A stretch of DNA of 64,000 bases, from contig OY540813.1 of NCBI GenBank assembly GCA_961205875.1, positions 1,273,001 to 1,337,000 of the forward strand, in the 5' to 3' direction. Positions 1 through 11,335 of the stretch are shown in pieces. Each line of letters opens with the position of its first letter. Position 1 is the stretch's first letter. The notes beneath the pieces were generated by a model. That model was given only the letters and a program-made list of their open reading frames with translations. It searched no databases and had not been told where the DNA came from. This DNA is from Sialis fuliginosa. Lineage: Eukaryota; Arthropoda; Insecta; Megaloptera; Sialidae. Position numbers and translations under genes: made by a program.

Positions 1-1005
1 ATCGCCACATCTGTCTGTCTGTTTGTGCACGATTTTATCAGTAACTACCGAACGGATTTTATTCCGGTTTTCACTAGTGGATAGAATGTTTCATGAGGAA
101 GGTTTAGGTGTATAATTCGTGGATATTTTATGTAAATTTCATGAAGTAGAAAAAAACAAAATAATTTTCGCGTAAATAGTTACAGTATTAAATTGGTTTA
201 TTACAGATTAAATTTATATCCCCAGGTAACTGTTAATTTGTATGGATATTGTTACGTAATATAGACAATATAGCTGTATCCACTCCTGTAAAATAATTAT
301 TCCTAAATTGATAAGAAGAATATGTTAATTAGGGGAAGTCACCCTTCCCACTTTCATTAAATTATAACGTGAAAAAAATAGTGTATTGGTGTTGATTATC
401 CCCCCCCCCCCCCGCTTCCCGTAGTATCCCTTAATCTTGTATATACATTGAAATTGAGCATGCAAATAACGCTATCAAAAAAATTTGAGTTTGTTATATC
501 AAAATAAAATTTAACACTCAAAAAAATCTGAAGTCCTCCAAATAAATAAGAAATTTTTTGTAGAAAATCGACAAAAAATAGAGTCGTTTAATTCGTTCTA
601 TTTTTAAATTATTTAGTTATTAATTAAGTGAAGTATGTAACAAAATTTATTTTTCTTAAATCCTTGGATGCAAAAAAAAATTCTTCCTTTCTTATCGATA
701 ACAAAAAATATCCTATACATGGGAAGTTGCTCTTTCTTTAGCCAAAGATCAAGTACACTTACCCCTCCCCCCTTCCCCAGCCCTCCCCCCTCTTCTTGAC
801 ACTTCCTCTCTATCAGCTTTTATTCGCGCATTCTTTTATAACATCAGGCTTTATTCGCTTCGGTGCCTTGAAGTACAATAGAATACTGTTTGCGCAAATA
901 TTTGAGGGAACAGTCAGTGTATCTAAAAGGTGTCTTAAAGATTTATTTTTTTATCTTGTAATAAAATAATTAACTTGATATTTAAATGTATTTAATTTTT
1001 ATTGA
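1..1005. other. AT-rich gene-free stretch
   Basis: No reading frame with protein-like composition on either strand. It holds a 14-base C run ending at 413, several A/T runs and a CTGTCTGTCTGT stretch at the very start that recurs in dispersed repeats of this window. Nothing else recognised. Confidence 0.6.
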
Positions 1006-2090
1006 ATTCCTGATTGGGGAGAAAGAAGTTTTTTTTTGATTATCCCAAAAGTAGGGTAGTAGGTACATTTAAAAAATAATAAAAATAAAACATAATTTTA
1101 AAAAATCTAGAAATATTGAAAAGTATAATAATATTTTTATTTTTTATTTTAATTGATTTGATAACTTCCTGATTGGGGAGAAAGAAGGTTTTTTGATTAT
1201 CCCAAAAGTAGGGTAGTAGGTACATTTAAAAAATAATAAAAATAAAACAGACTAAAAAAAATCGAGAAATATTGAAAAGTATAATAATATTTTTTTTTTT
1301 AATTTTAATTGATTTGATAACTTCCTGATTGGGGAGAAAGAAGGTTTTTTTTTTGATTATCCCAAAAGTAGGGTAGAAGGTACATTTAAAAAATAATAAA
1401 AATAAAACATAATTTTAAAAAATCTAGAAATATTGAAAAGTATAATAATATTTTTATTTTTTATTTTAATTGATTTGATAACTTCCTGATTGGCGAGAAT
1501 GAAGTTTTTTTTTGATTATCCCAAAAGTAGGGTAGTAGGTACATTTAAAAAATAATAAAAATAAAACATAATTTTTAAAAATCTAGAAATATTGAAAAGT
1601 ATAATAATATTTTTATTTTAATTGATTTGATAACTTCCTGATTGGCGAGAATGAAGTTTTTTTTTGATTATCCCAAAAGTAGGGTAGTAGGTACATTTAA
1701 AAAATAATAAAAATAAAACAGACTAAAAAAAATCGAGAAATATTGAAAAGTATAATAATTTTTTTTTTAATTTTAATTGATTTGATAACTTCCTGATTGG
1801 GGAGAAAGAAGGTTTTTTGATTATCCCAAAAGTAGGGTAGTAGGTACATTTAAAAAATAATAAAAATAAAACAGACTAAAAAAAATCGAGAAATATTGAA
1901 AAGTATAATAATATTTTTTTTTTTAATTTTAATTGATTTGATAACTTCCTGATTGGGGAGAAAGAAGGTTTTTTTTTTTGATTATCCCAAAAGGGTAGTA
2001 GGTACATGTAAAAAATAATAAAAATAAAACAAAATTTTAAAAAATCTAGAAATATTGAATATATAATAATTTTTTTTTCTTTCTTAAAAG
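1006..2090. repeat. Tandem array, about 7 copies of a ~155-bp unit
   Basis: The landmark TTCCTGATTGGGGAGAAAG starts a copy at about 1006, 1165, 1321, 1482, 1634, 1789 and 1944, giving a period of 152-161 bp. Each unit also carries GATTATCCCAAAAGTAGGG and GTAGGTACATTTAAAAAAT. Copies differ mainly in A/T homopolymer length and in one internal segment that occurs in two versions. The short minus-strand frame inside it is a by-product of the repeat, not a gene. Confidence 0.95.
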
Positions 2091-2483
2091 TTTTCTGTTG
2101 ATTTCTAAAACTGTATTTTTTTCAGTTTTTTCTTTAAATTTTTAATTTTTCCCTTTTGAGTGGCGTGTCTTTGAAGTCTTTCAAACAAACAAAAAATCGC
2201 CCAAATCGGTTTTGCCGAATTGAGAACCTCCTCATTTTTCAAGTCGGTTAAAAGGTGATTTTCTGGGGGGTATTTTTTGAATGAGTAAAAATTTCATACA
2301 AAATATCAACATTACTTAAAAACTTTAAAATGTCGATTTCAACCAAAAATTATTAGTTTTTTTTTGGCACTTCGCAAATATCATTGTCCTGCCCCCCCCC
2401 CCCAATTTCTGTGAAAACTACACGATTTTTTTTATTGTTATTTTCTGGATTAAAAAAATGGATTTTCTATTTTGCATCATCAT
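2091..2483. other. Gene-free stretch before gap
   Basis: AT-rich, with a run of about a dozen C near 2400. It includes a segment around 2190-2260 with AAATCGGTTTTGCCGAATT, a wording common in insect dispersed repeats. No gene seen. Confidence 0.5.
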
Positions 2484-2683
2484 NNNNNNNNNNNNNNNNN
2501 NNNNNNNNNNNNNNNNNNNNNNNNNNNNNNNNNNNNNNNNNNNNNNNNNNNNNNNNNNNNNNNNNNNNNNNNNNNNNNNNNNNNNNNNNNNNNNNNNNNN
2601 NNNNNNNNNNNNNNNNNNNNNNNNNNNNNNNNNNNNNNNNNNNNNNNNNNNNNNNNNNNNNNNNNNNNNNNNNNNNNNNNNNN
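2484..2683. other. Assembly gap (200 N)
   Basis: Exactly 200 undetermined bases, the size often used as a placeholder. Frames crossing it are artefacts. The right edge resumes inside a fragment of the abundant GGCACCAGT-type transposon (ACTCATGTTACTAATAAAAC), so the gap may hide repeat sequence. Confidence 0.99.
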
Positions 2684-2740
2684 TAATTTTCACGAACTCA
2701 TGTTACTAATAAAACAAGTACATCTTTTTATTTCATATCT

Positions 2741-3187
2741 TAAAGATAATGGTGTAAGCTATATTTAAAAAAAAACTGGAGTCTCCTCGATCGCCCCAAG
2801 CTGACATATTAACTATTCAACTTATTTGTTAAATTTTCAATTTAAATTTCTTAATAATAGCCGAAGGAGGTTACGAAGGTCTTCGGGCATTAGATAGTCT
2901 TAAAGATAATGGTGTAAGCTATATTTAAAAAAAAAACTGGAGTCTCCTCGATCGCCCCAAGCTGACATATTAACTATTCAACTTATTTGTTAAATTTTCA
3001 ATTTAAATTTCTTAATAATAGCCGAAGGAGCATACGAAGGTCTTCGGGCATTAGATAGTCTTAAAGATAATGGTGTAAGCTATATTTAAAAAAACTGGAG
3101 TCTCCTCGATCGCCCCAAGCTGACATATTAACTATTCAACTTATTTGTTAAATTTTCAATTTAAATTTCTTAATAATAGCCGAAGAA
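2741..3187. repeat. Tandem array, ~2.8 copies of a 160-bp unit
   Basis: TAAAGATAATGGTGTAAGCT begins copies at 2741, 2901 and 3062. Units contain CTCCTCGATCGCCCCAAGCT and CGAAGGTCTTCGGGCATTAG. A diverged form of the same sequence makes up the interior of the two hAT-like elements at 10.8-11.3 and 26.6-27.2 kb, so the array probably grew from a piece of that transposon. Confidence 0.9.
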
Positions 3188-4592
3188 TCTTTTGCACAGC
3201 GTCTTTTGTTTCTATGATGTCAGAGCATACAACTGTCATTTATATAAAAAACACAGTAGCTATGGAATATAAGACGCTGAAAACAATAACTATATTTTAT
3301 GTGAATGTCAATTTGAATGAAAAAAACACGCATTTTACAAATGAAGAAATTGATTTTTTTTTAAATTCTATCGAAATGACGTTTGCACGAGAACTACCTT
3401 AAACAAAAGTATTTTTATAGTTTATGTAGTATTTAAACCAATTTGACTTTCTTATAAGCATTTAAAGTGAATAATTCATAATTTGATTTTGATCGTTGAT
3501 TGCATCTAGATTTACATTATTTTTGACTCGGACTGTACGTGCCATACATCCTTAATTCGGAACATACTGTATATTATAAAAGTGTGTTTAAATTATTAAA
3601 ATTTCATACACAGTTCGTAATTACTTTTCTTAAATTTTGTAAGAAAACTCAAGCTGTCAACGTTCAGTAAAATTTAGGCACTAATAATGTATACTCACTT
3701 CAAAAGGCACAATATAAATGATAAAATAATCACGACTAAAATAGCGGGATTAAAAATGGATTTAGAATCCCTCCTCACAAAAACTCACCTTGTAATTTTA
3801 TAACAAAAGACCGGGAACCTTTGAATAATTTTCCTGTTAATCAAGTACTCGTCGGTTGTAAATCTGGATGCACGCATCCTCTGGCCGTCACTGCGGGGGG
3901 GGGGGGGGGGGGGGGGGGGGTAAGAAGGAAGGGGGGGTTGTTGTGGGAAAAAAAACCGCGTAGGGGAATACGGGGTTTTTTCAGCGCTGTTAAAAAAGCG
4001 TTTGGGTTTTTTTTTATTTTTTGGAAGTTAGTCGGATTAAATAAGTTGGTTTTTAATTATTTGCGAGGAGGGGGGGGGAGTACGGTGTGAAGAATGTTTC
4101 GTAGATCAAAATTGATTTTGTAAAAAATTAGTTTATAGTTATTTTTTTTGTATAAGCTATAAGATGTAATTATTAGAGATTGGAAAAATAGTTTTTCAAC
4201 TATTGCGTAAAAATGCATTTATTGTAATTTTTATTACATATCTCCACCGTTTTCAGAAAACTTGTTTGATTGAACACGATTTGAAATCAACTATTTTAAA
4301 ACTATTTGCGACACTTTTTACTGCTTCGTTTGCACTTATTATTATTAAATCGTAAAAAAACTATTTACCGAAAAAAAATTCAACTAGTAACTATTTCATT
4401 GAAAATAACAACTATTTTTCCAATCTCTAGTAATTATCTATATTAGATATATTATGTAGATTTTTAGATAACCCATTTCTAAATATAATCTATCTCTTTC
4501 TGTTAATAGATATCTGTCATTTGTGAAACAAGCCATAAACCTTAAGGTATTTCTCGAAATATTAATAAAAATAAAATCGACTTTAAAAAAAC
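3188..4592. other. Gene-free stretch with 26-base G run
   Basis: No convincing coding sequence; the 85-residue frame from 3145 is low-complexity and starts inside the tandem array. A 26-base G homopolymer lies at 3895-3920 with further G-rich DNA at about 3930 and 4065-4085. Otherwise AT-rich. Confidence 0.5.
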
Positions 4593-4709
4593 TGGTCGTG
4601 TTATCGGCCAGCACATTGCAGTGGACATCTTCAGGGCTCTGCATTTTTAGAAGAGCCCTGAAGATGTCCACTGCAATGTGTGACGAAACGTTGGCCGATA
4701 ACACGACCA
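4593..4709. repeat. 117-bp imperfect palindrome
   Basis: Outer arms 4593-4610 and 4692-4709 (TGGTCGTGTTATCGGCCA and its complement) enclose inner arms 4612-4640 and 4652-4680 that are perfect complements over 29 bases. An unpaired TGACGAAACGT segment on the right side breaks the symmetry. Overlapping frames on both strands are consequences of the palindrome, not genes. It looks like a head-to-head copy of one transposon end. Confidence 0.9.
4658..4689 (+). ncRNA. Hammerhead-ribozyme-like core (probable element remnant)
   Basis: CTGAAGA is followed by a stem GTCCAC/GTGtGAC closed by TGCAAT (one bulged T) and then GAAAC, matching the hammerhead core CUGANGA - stem II - GAAA. Hammerhead motifs are known from Penelope-like elements, and a Penelope-like endonuclease fragment lies 2 kb away. 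I cannot draw a clean stem III and a UH cleavage site, so this may be an inactive remnant or chance. Confidence 0.4.
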
Positions 4710-5714
4710 AATCGACGCGGCTTGAACCCAGAAGCCAATAACCATTTTTTAGAATCACTGATTGTAAAATCTGGACGCACGCAGAAATAGGGGGTGGGGT
4801 GAAACAGGGGTCGCGACGACGGTTAGTGGAAAGTGTTGGCCGTTGGGGGTAGGAGGGGGGGGGACGGGGGGTTGTTACAAATTATAGAGCTCACGAAAAC
4901 TGTGAGTGTACGGATTTGCAACAGACTAGAAAAATTAAGTCATTTATTATTTAGTGGTGAAAGAAAGCGCACTACCCGTGGTGAGAATCTAATTATGTAG
5001 GACTCGCCTTGTCTCTCTCTCACACTGTACGTCTTGCTCTTTCTTTCGCTGTCGATTTATTATTTAATCCGGAAAGCGATGATCTATTGGTTTGGGTATG
5101 GCCGTAACAATATCGGATGCTTTATAATAGACTAGCACATTTGACCCGGTGTTACCCGGGTTAATATCCACAAGTTATACACTTTACGCACGTAAATTAT
5201 AGAATTTTTTATTCAATGGCTACTATGCTTTTTATGACAGTTGTATGGAAACAAAACACGACTTGATAAACAATTTTTTTTATGTTAAATTTTAGTTTTT
5301 TTTTTTTTTTATAAAATATTAATACATAAAAACATCCACTGAAAAATTATCTAACTATTGGTGAAAACCGCATTAAAATCGGTTCAGTAATTGTGTCTTT
5401 CTTGAGATATCTTGAAAAAGTAAATATTTTATGATGTCACCCCTCCCCCTTACACACGATTTTGATGATTTTAAAATGGGACAGTTCTTAAATCAGATTC
5501 AACAATTCAACCAAGTTTCATTAATATCGGTTCAGTGGTTCATGAGTTATGCATGTTTGTCTTGACCTGAAAGATCAATTTAAAATTTTGAAATTTTTGT
5601 CTAATTTTAAAACGATCACAAAGCTTCTCGTATCTTCGATATTGCGATGAAGCAAAATCCATCTAACTACTAAGAATATAATTCTTAACAGAGCTATAAA
5701 AGAAAATTCATATA
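4710..5714. other. Gene-free stretch with two dispersed repeats
   Basis: A G-rich segment lies at about 4790-4870. From about 5128 to 5350 is a repeat with TTGACCCGGTGTTACCCGGG, seen again inverted near 24.65-24.77 kb and near 44.75-45.05 kb. From about 5400 to 5670 is a second repeat (GGTTCAGTGGTTCATGAGTT then ATCACAAAGCTTCTCGTATC) with relatives at 16.9, 28.2, 29.1, 30.8, 46.9 and 58.0 kb. No gene. Confidence 0.6.
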
Positions 5715-6178
5715 AGGTAGAGGCACCAGTTATGGCCGCTATTTGGATTAATGGACATGTTTTTTGTAATTCTCATGAACTCATGTTACTAATAAAACAA
5801 GTAACTCTTTATTTAATCAATTTAGCCTTTTATTTTGTTTATGTTTTTTCTCTAGTAATGGATAAAGTAAAACCAGTAATGAGCACGCAGTGATGGACAC
5901 TTGCTAATGATAAGTACTACGACACAAAAGATATAAAAGAAAGAATCGTAAAATTTGAAACAATGTAAAGCATTTTCTATGATAATACAATAAGTAATAA
6001 ATAAATAGTTTAAATGTCCACCATTTTGGCACCTATTGGCCTCATGTGATCAAATCACGCTGTAAGACAGTTAAATGTATATAGATTAATATTCAGAAAT
6101 GGTAGTAATCAAATATCAACACATATTTCTAATTCAGTACATTTAATTAAAAATTTGCCATAACTGGTGCCAGTACCT
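5715..6178. mobile_element. MITE family A, complete copy
   Basis: Inverted termini AGGTAGAGGCACCAGT / ACTGGTGCCAGTACCT are flanked by TA on both sides, as expected of Tc1/mariner-superfamily non-autonomous elements. The interior has no coding capacity and carries landmarks shared by all copies here: ACTCATGTTACTAATAAAAC, ATGTCCACCATTTT and CACGCTGTAAGACAGTTAAA. Confidence 0.85.
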
Positions 6179-6847
6179 TATATATAAATAAACTTGTAAA
6201 GAGCGGATTGTCTCTGAAACACGCAGTATCTAGAAAACAATGGCGCGCGCGGAAAACCCGTGGATAGCTAGATCAAGAGTTATGGCTGTTTTTCACAAGG
6301 TGTGGCTAGTACTATATAGGGGGATGGGGGGCTGTCGACCCCTCACCTGGATAAAGCCAGGGCAGGCCTTGGAGAGCTCTGATCATATCTACGAGTACAT
6401 GAAGGTATCGTAAGTGACCATCGAGGATGTTCGAATACGTTCGGAATTACATTATTTACAAAAGGAATTAACACAGGGGGAAATTTTATTAACACCTGTG
6501 ATTTTGGGTAGAGTGTTTTTATTTATTGTTTTTAGTTTATTTCTTAGTGGTGATTTTTAAGTCCGTTTAGGTTTGTAAGAAGTGTCTACAATTATATTTT
6601 AAATAGATTATTATCTTAAATTAATATAACATTGTTCTGTATGGTATTTCTTTAAGAAAATGCATTAAATTTTAAAAATTATGTTTTCTGCATATTCTGC
6701 AATTTTTACAGCTTCGTAAAACTATTTGTATAGCTATAATTTCGTTAAATTATTTGTATAGCATACGTTATTTTCGATCGAGTGTAATTACATTTATAGT
6801 GTCAATTATAATAATATGTATAATTTGATTTTAAATTGGTTTATTCT
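6179..6847. other. Gene-free stretch
   Basis: Mostly AT-rich with a slightly GC-richer segment at 6225-6420 that I cannot assign. No open frame with protein-like composition. Confidence 0.4.
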
Positions 6848-6988
6848 AATAATAACAATATAAAAACTCTAAATGCAAAATCGGGTATTTATAAAATAAA
6901 CTGTTTAAATTGTGACAAAAGTTACATAGGACAAACTAGGAGATCAATAAACATTAGATTTAAAGAGCACATGGCTCACCTAAAATAA
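6848..6988 (+). pseudogene. Penelope-like element GIY-YIG endonuclease fragment
   Basis: In one frame ending at the TAA at 6986-6988 the sequence reads SGIYKINCLNCDKSYIGQTR followed by RSINIRFKEHMAHLK. The spacing of GIY and YIG, the CxxC between them (CLNC), and the R...R.KEH continuation match the C-terminal GIY-YIG domain of Penelope-like retroelement proteins. Only about 45 residues survive; the reverse transcriptase that should precede it is not recognisable upstream. A truncated, dead copy. Other GIY-YIG proteins are less likely given the CxxC spacing and the repeat-rich context. Confidence 0.7.
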
Positions 6989-7422
6989 TAATATAATAAA
7001 AAAATAATAATAATATAATAGAAGTGACGTTAGAATATTCACTTTAACTCTACATCGTGAGTTCCGGCCGGAATTTCGGTATACCTCTAATTTATATTTG
7101 TTCGGTCATAACTCCGATAAATATGCAACGATTTGGATGTTTTTTTGTTTATTTGAAAGAGTATACTCCCGAAGTTGTCCCATATAAATTTTATTAGAAT
7201 CCGACCACGGACTTCAAAGATACGCTACTGTAAAGGGAAAAATATAGAAATTAGAAAATAAATATAAATTAAAAAAAAACATAAAAAAGACTGAAAAGTA
7301 TCTATGTAATAATTAAATTCAACCATTTTTGTAGTAGGTGCCAAACTGCCAACCCAGCAAAGAACTTTTTAAGAAAAACAAAAGAACACCGACTTCAAAA
7401 ACTGTTGAATTTAATTATAATT

Positions 7423-7490
7423 AAAAAAAACTAAAAACACTGAAAAGTATTATATAAATATAATACTTTTCAGTGTTTTTAGTTTTTTTT
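7423..7490. repeat. Perfect 30-bp-arm hairpin
   Basis: Arms 7423-7452 and 7461-7490 are exact complements around an 8-base centre, built on CTAAAAACACTGAAAAGTAT. Just upstream is TTCAAAAACTGTT; the same pairing of TTCAAAAACTGTT with ACTTTTTAGTGTTT occurs at 28.7 and 63.5 kb, so this is probably the end of a dispersed element in inverted-dimer form. Confidence 0.85.
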
Positions 7491-7842
7491 TTTGATATCG
7501 TATTTTATGTTATTTTTTTAAAGTTTTTTTATATCTAAACAATTTATCGGAATACAAAGTAACCTCAGGATGCATGCTAATATTTTTGATGCGTTTTAGG
7601 TGACCTATCGAAAGACAAGTGAAAAAAAAAATTCATAAAAATTTTCAGTCTTTGAGAAAGAGTTTTTCAAAAATCTCATTATTTCTGTTTTTATTATCAG
7701 GTATAAAATTTGTATAGACAGAGCGAAACTACAAGGGTTCCTAGTTTTTTTTTCCTACTTTTAATTTTTTGAGATGTTATCAAAAAATGTATTCCCTGTT
7801 AACTTTACAAGGAAAAAATTGCATTTTCTAATTTTAAGATTC

Positions 7843-8040
7843 GGAAATATTTGCATGCATCTAAATTAATATTGATTTCCCGATGTACCGTAGTTGAAGT
7901 TTACATGTTTGTGTGTATGTGTGTGTGTGTATTAATCCATTTGAAAATCCGGAAATATTTGCATGCATCTAAATTAATACTGATTTCCCGATGTACCGTA
8001 ATTGAATTCTACATATGTGTGTGTGTGTGTGTTAATCCTT
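7843..8040. repeat. Tandem duplication of ~108 bp with GT microsatellite
   Basis: TTTGCATGCATCTAAATTAA occurs at about 7850 and 7958, each followed by TGATTTCCCGATGTACCGTA and then a (GT)n run. The short frame across it is repeat-derived. Confidence 0.9.
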
Positions 8041-8376
8041 GACAAACACGGTCCTGCAATTCCAGCGCCGGTGTTAACGATTAGTTGAAGCTCTCGGTGA
8101 TGTGTTGAAAACACGGCATTTCATCTCAGCAAACATTTCTCGTTCCTTCGTCAGACCGAGACGGAGAACGCGATGATCAGCACTCGCAAGAAAGAGAGGT
8201 GTAGTTGGTTATGTTGCCGACGAAGAAATTTGACAGTGTTTTTCTTATACAATATCATATTTTCTTGAACCTTCATATCGTAGAAATTTTAATTTGATTA
8301 AAAGATGTTAATTGTTTTACTAAATACTTTAGTGCGTGTTGGTATTTTAGTATTTTATTGATGCATTTAGATAGGG
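8041..8376. other. Unassigned, locally GC-richer segment
   Basis: 8041-8235 is distinctly less AT-rich than its surroundings, not obviously repeated elsewhere in the window, and full of stops in all frames examined. It could be part of an old retroelement end or conserved non-coding DNA; I cannot tell. Confidence 0.3.
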
Positions 8377-8534
8377 CAGTGGCGTAACCAGCGGGGGGTT
8401 AAGGGGACTACCCCCCTCTCCCCCCCGCTCCGCAGTTACGTTTTATCTCATAATATTTATGTAAATAATATAAATATATGTTATTTGTCAATGCAATACC
8501 TCTCTCCCCCATAAAAAATCTGGTTACGCCACTG
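8377..8534. mobile_element. Short hAT-like MITE (CAGTGGCGTA termini)
   Basis: CAGTGGCGTAACCAG at the left end and CTGGTTACGCCACTG at the right are exact complements over 15 bp. The interior is short, with C-rich and AT-rich blocks. No clear target-site duplication is visible, but the element at 58.7 kb with the same terminal CAGTGGCGTA has a perfect 8-bp one, supporting hAT affiliation. Confidence 0.8.
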
Positions 8535-8559
8535 AGTTTTTTATTTTCTGAATTTGTAA

Positions 8560-9117
8560 CTTTGTTAGAAGAAATGCATGGGGATTTCCTAAACGGTAAC
8601 AGATACAGATTGAATTATTTGTAAGAAAGGGGTGAAAAATATTAATAATTCTATGTGGTTTAGGCGGTATACCCAAAAATTTTAAAATTCGGAAATTCTT
8701 TAAATGGCTATAACTTTTATGTCAAAGTAGATAGGCAGGGGTTATTTTAAGAAAATTTTTCAACTGCCTTTTTTTTGCTCTACACTTATTTTTTTATATT
8801 TTTATTTCTACGTGAAATTTTCCACTACACAAATTAGCATTTACAACTACAGTTTTTATTTTTGGAACTGTAGAAACAACTACAACTACACACTAAAATA
8901 ACCTCTGTAGATTATGGTTTCTTAAAGTACTTTTTGTATAGAATTGATTGGTCTAATTATAATTTTTATATCACTTTTAGTTTCTGAGTTACAAGCCCTA
9001 ACTTTAGTTTTTATTGTGAGCCACTAAGTTAGCTATATCATATCTGAACGTGTTTTTTTAATACTATTTTACTGTTCAACACTGGGGTATTGGTCCAAGA
9101 CTGGTGCCAGTACCTAA
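8560..9117. repeat. Diverged arm of the foldback family at 59 kb plus a MITE A end
   Basis: From about 8570 the text GGGGATTTCCTAAACGGTAA, TTATTTGTAAGAAAGGGG and TTTAGGCGGTATACCCAAAA parallels the arms of the foldback element at 58.7-60.1 kb. It ends with a truncated MITE A right terminus (AAGACTGGTGCCAGTACCT) at about 9100-9115. Confidence 0.65.
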
Positions 9118-9473
9118 TACAGCATAATATGTCTGTCATTCGTACAGAAATTATCTATAGCAAAAAGATTTGTGCTGAGACAAAATTCTTTAAAACAAAT
9201 CGAGAATTTAAAATGAAAAATAAACACAGGGGAAAATAAAATGCGAAAAATTAATTTCTGTTTATAAAATGTTATATTTAAAAGTGCAAACATTTGAATT
9301 ATAAAGGAGGCGGAAGATTAAATAGAACCAATATTGATACAATTTAAGTGCATTTGGAAAATTGTGCATATGGCGACCCACTTTACAAAAATAATACATT
9401 TATTATTATTTCTTATAATTCACCAATTTTGATGGTATTTCCAAAAAAGTTTACTCGATACTTAAGTTTGTAA

Positions 9474-9967
9474 GGCGGCTATTACACTATCAAAGAAATA
9501 CGATAAAATTTCTTTGATCAAAGAAATGTGACAGTGTAATAAGTCAACTTTTATAATATTTACCTTTATAATATTTCTATGATCATAGTTAATGACAGTC
9601 TCTTATATTTGATCAAAGTTTTTTGACGTCAAAAACAAAATGGCGACTACCAAGTTATCACTGACAATTACAGTTACATAATTATTAATATATGAATATC
9701 AACAAAATCCAGTATTATATGTTAATCTTCTTATTGATTATAAAAACCACAATACACGGTTGTAAATTCAAACCTCGATCGCGGCATCCACGCACTGATA
9801 TTCAAAAGGCACCAAAAAGAAGAAAATATCCCTAGATAATATTAAGAAAATATTATCAAATATTTTATGTAGTGTAATAAAACAAAATCTCGTATTTTAT
9901 CAGAGAAATATGATCAAATCTTTGTCAAAGATCTTTGACATATTTATTTGATAGTGTAATAGCCGCC
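9474..9967. mobile_element. PIF/Harbinger-like MITE with TAA duplication
   Basis: Termini GGCGGCTATTACACTATCAA and its complement TTGATAGTGTAATAGCCGCC are flanked on both sides by TAA (9471-9473 and 9968-9970), the TWA duplication typical of PIF/Harbinger. Further internal inverted repeats (TTTGATCAAAGAAATGTGAC near 9510, TTTGTCAAAGATCTTTGACA near 9920) give a foldback-like structure. No coding sequence. Only one copy seen here. Confidence 0.8.
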
Positions 9968-10124
9968 TAAGTAAGATAAAAATAATTCTACCTTATTCTC
10001 AACTTAAAGAATATTTAAAAAAATTATTTTTGATAAAGATACTCTAGCAAGAGTTATGACAATCTAGCCATTTTTAGTCAAACTGAATTTAAGATATTAA
10101 AGAACATGGAAGTCATGTATGGTT

Positions 10125-10490
10125 CTCCATACCGATATTTTAACCCACTGTGGGGGCTTCTAACAAAAACCGTTTAAATTATAGTTGTCTCTTTTCCACA
10201 ACCCCATTTTACCCTATGCATGGTTCTCCATACCGATATTTTACCCTACTGTAGAGGTTTCTATCAACATCCTTTTTATTTATAGTTGTATCTTTTCCAT
10301 AACCCCATTTTACCCTACCTGTATATTTCCATAACCCCTTTTTACCCTACCTGATTTTTCCATAACCCCATTTTACCCTACCTGAATATTTCCATAACCC
10401 CATTTTACCCTACCTGATTTTTCCATAACCCCATTTTACGCTACCTGATTTTTCCATAACCCCATTTTACCCTACCTGAAAATTTCCAGT
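10125..10490. repeat. Minisatellite, ~31-bp unit CCATAACCCCATTTTACCCT
   Basis: About seven units of CCATAACCCCATTTTACCCT followed by ACCTGAATTTTT run from roughly 10195 to 10485. They are preceded by two longer, partly related units starting GGTTCTCCATACCGATATTT. One strand is markedly C-rich. No gene. Confidence 0.9.
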
Positions 10491-10761
10491 AACGAACTCT
10501 TAAAATCAAAGAGTAAAAAATAAACACAAAAAAAAATCAAAATGTAGTCAAATTTAATCAATATGAAAGAAAAATTCCTAATGAATAAAAAAAAACCCTC
10601 GAATCACCAGTACCTCTCATCATCTGTAATACAAATTCAATTTAATGTATAAAATCGCAAGTATCATTGAGTCTGATTTCTATTCAACTCAAAGCAGTGG
10701 TATCAAACTAACGTGTACTACTGTAGGAACCTTTCTAATCTACTTATTCAAAACTTTGTAG

Positions 10762-11335
10762 CAGTGCCGGCCTTAGAAAATCTGGCAAGATTTATTTTTC
10801 CGCCCTCTCTAAAAAAAATGTTAAAAAATCACCGAAAATGTCAATTAAAATTGATAAATTAACAAATAAGTTGAATAATTCATATCTCAGCTTGGCGCGA
10901 TCCTACAGACTCAAACCTTTTTTTTTAAATATAGCTTAAATCATTAACTTGAAGACTATCAAATGCCCTAAGACCGTCGAGACCTCCTTCCCCTATAATG
11001 AACAAATTAAAATTGAAAAATTAACAAATAAGTTGATTAGTTAATATTTCAGCTAATACCTTATTAAAGGTTTTCTGGGTTGCTGAATAAGTATTTGTTA
11101 GTTAGCAGCTATCAAATAACCGATTTTTTTACAAATTAACATTAGCTATATTTTTTGCTTAATCGGATTTAACTGATCGACAAAAAATTTAAAGATAAAA
11201 AAACAATTTCTCAAAAATTACAGTCTATACATTTGAACCAAAAAAGTGACTTATGCTCCATTGTGCACCGCCCCACCTGGCCTGGTGCCCCGGGCGGTCG
11301 CCCTGGTTCCCCCCTCCCCCCTAAATCCGGTACTG
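10762..11335. mobile_element. hAT-like element with 8-bp duplication
   Basis: Left end CAGTGCCGGCCTTAG, right end CTAAATCCGGTACTG; flanked by a perfect 8-bp direct repeat CTTTGTAG (10754-10761 and 11336-11343), diagnostic of hAT-type insertion. The interior has GCCCCGGGCGGTCGCCCTGG near the right end but no long open frame, so it is non-autonomous. A second copy in opposite orientation is at 26,634-27,183, and part of the interior resembles the tandem array at 2.7-3.2 kb. Confidence 0.9.

Noticed and set aside
2384-2768. Frames of 83-100 residues across the gap
   Set aside because: They consist almost entirely of undetermined bases.
3821-4090. 89-residue glycine-rich frame
   Set aside because: It is created by the 26-base G run and neighbouring G-rich DNA.
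4438-4758. Overlapping frames of 106 (minus) and 72 (plus) residues
   Set aside because: Both run through the 117-bp palindrome and have no domain or codon signal; the palindrome explains them.
8100-8190. Third hammerhead candidate on the minus strand (CTGACGAAGGAACGAGAAAT)
   Set aside because: The eight bases between CTGACGA and GAAA cannot form stem II.
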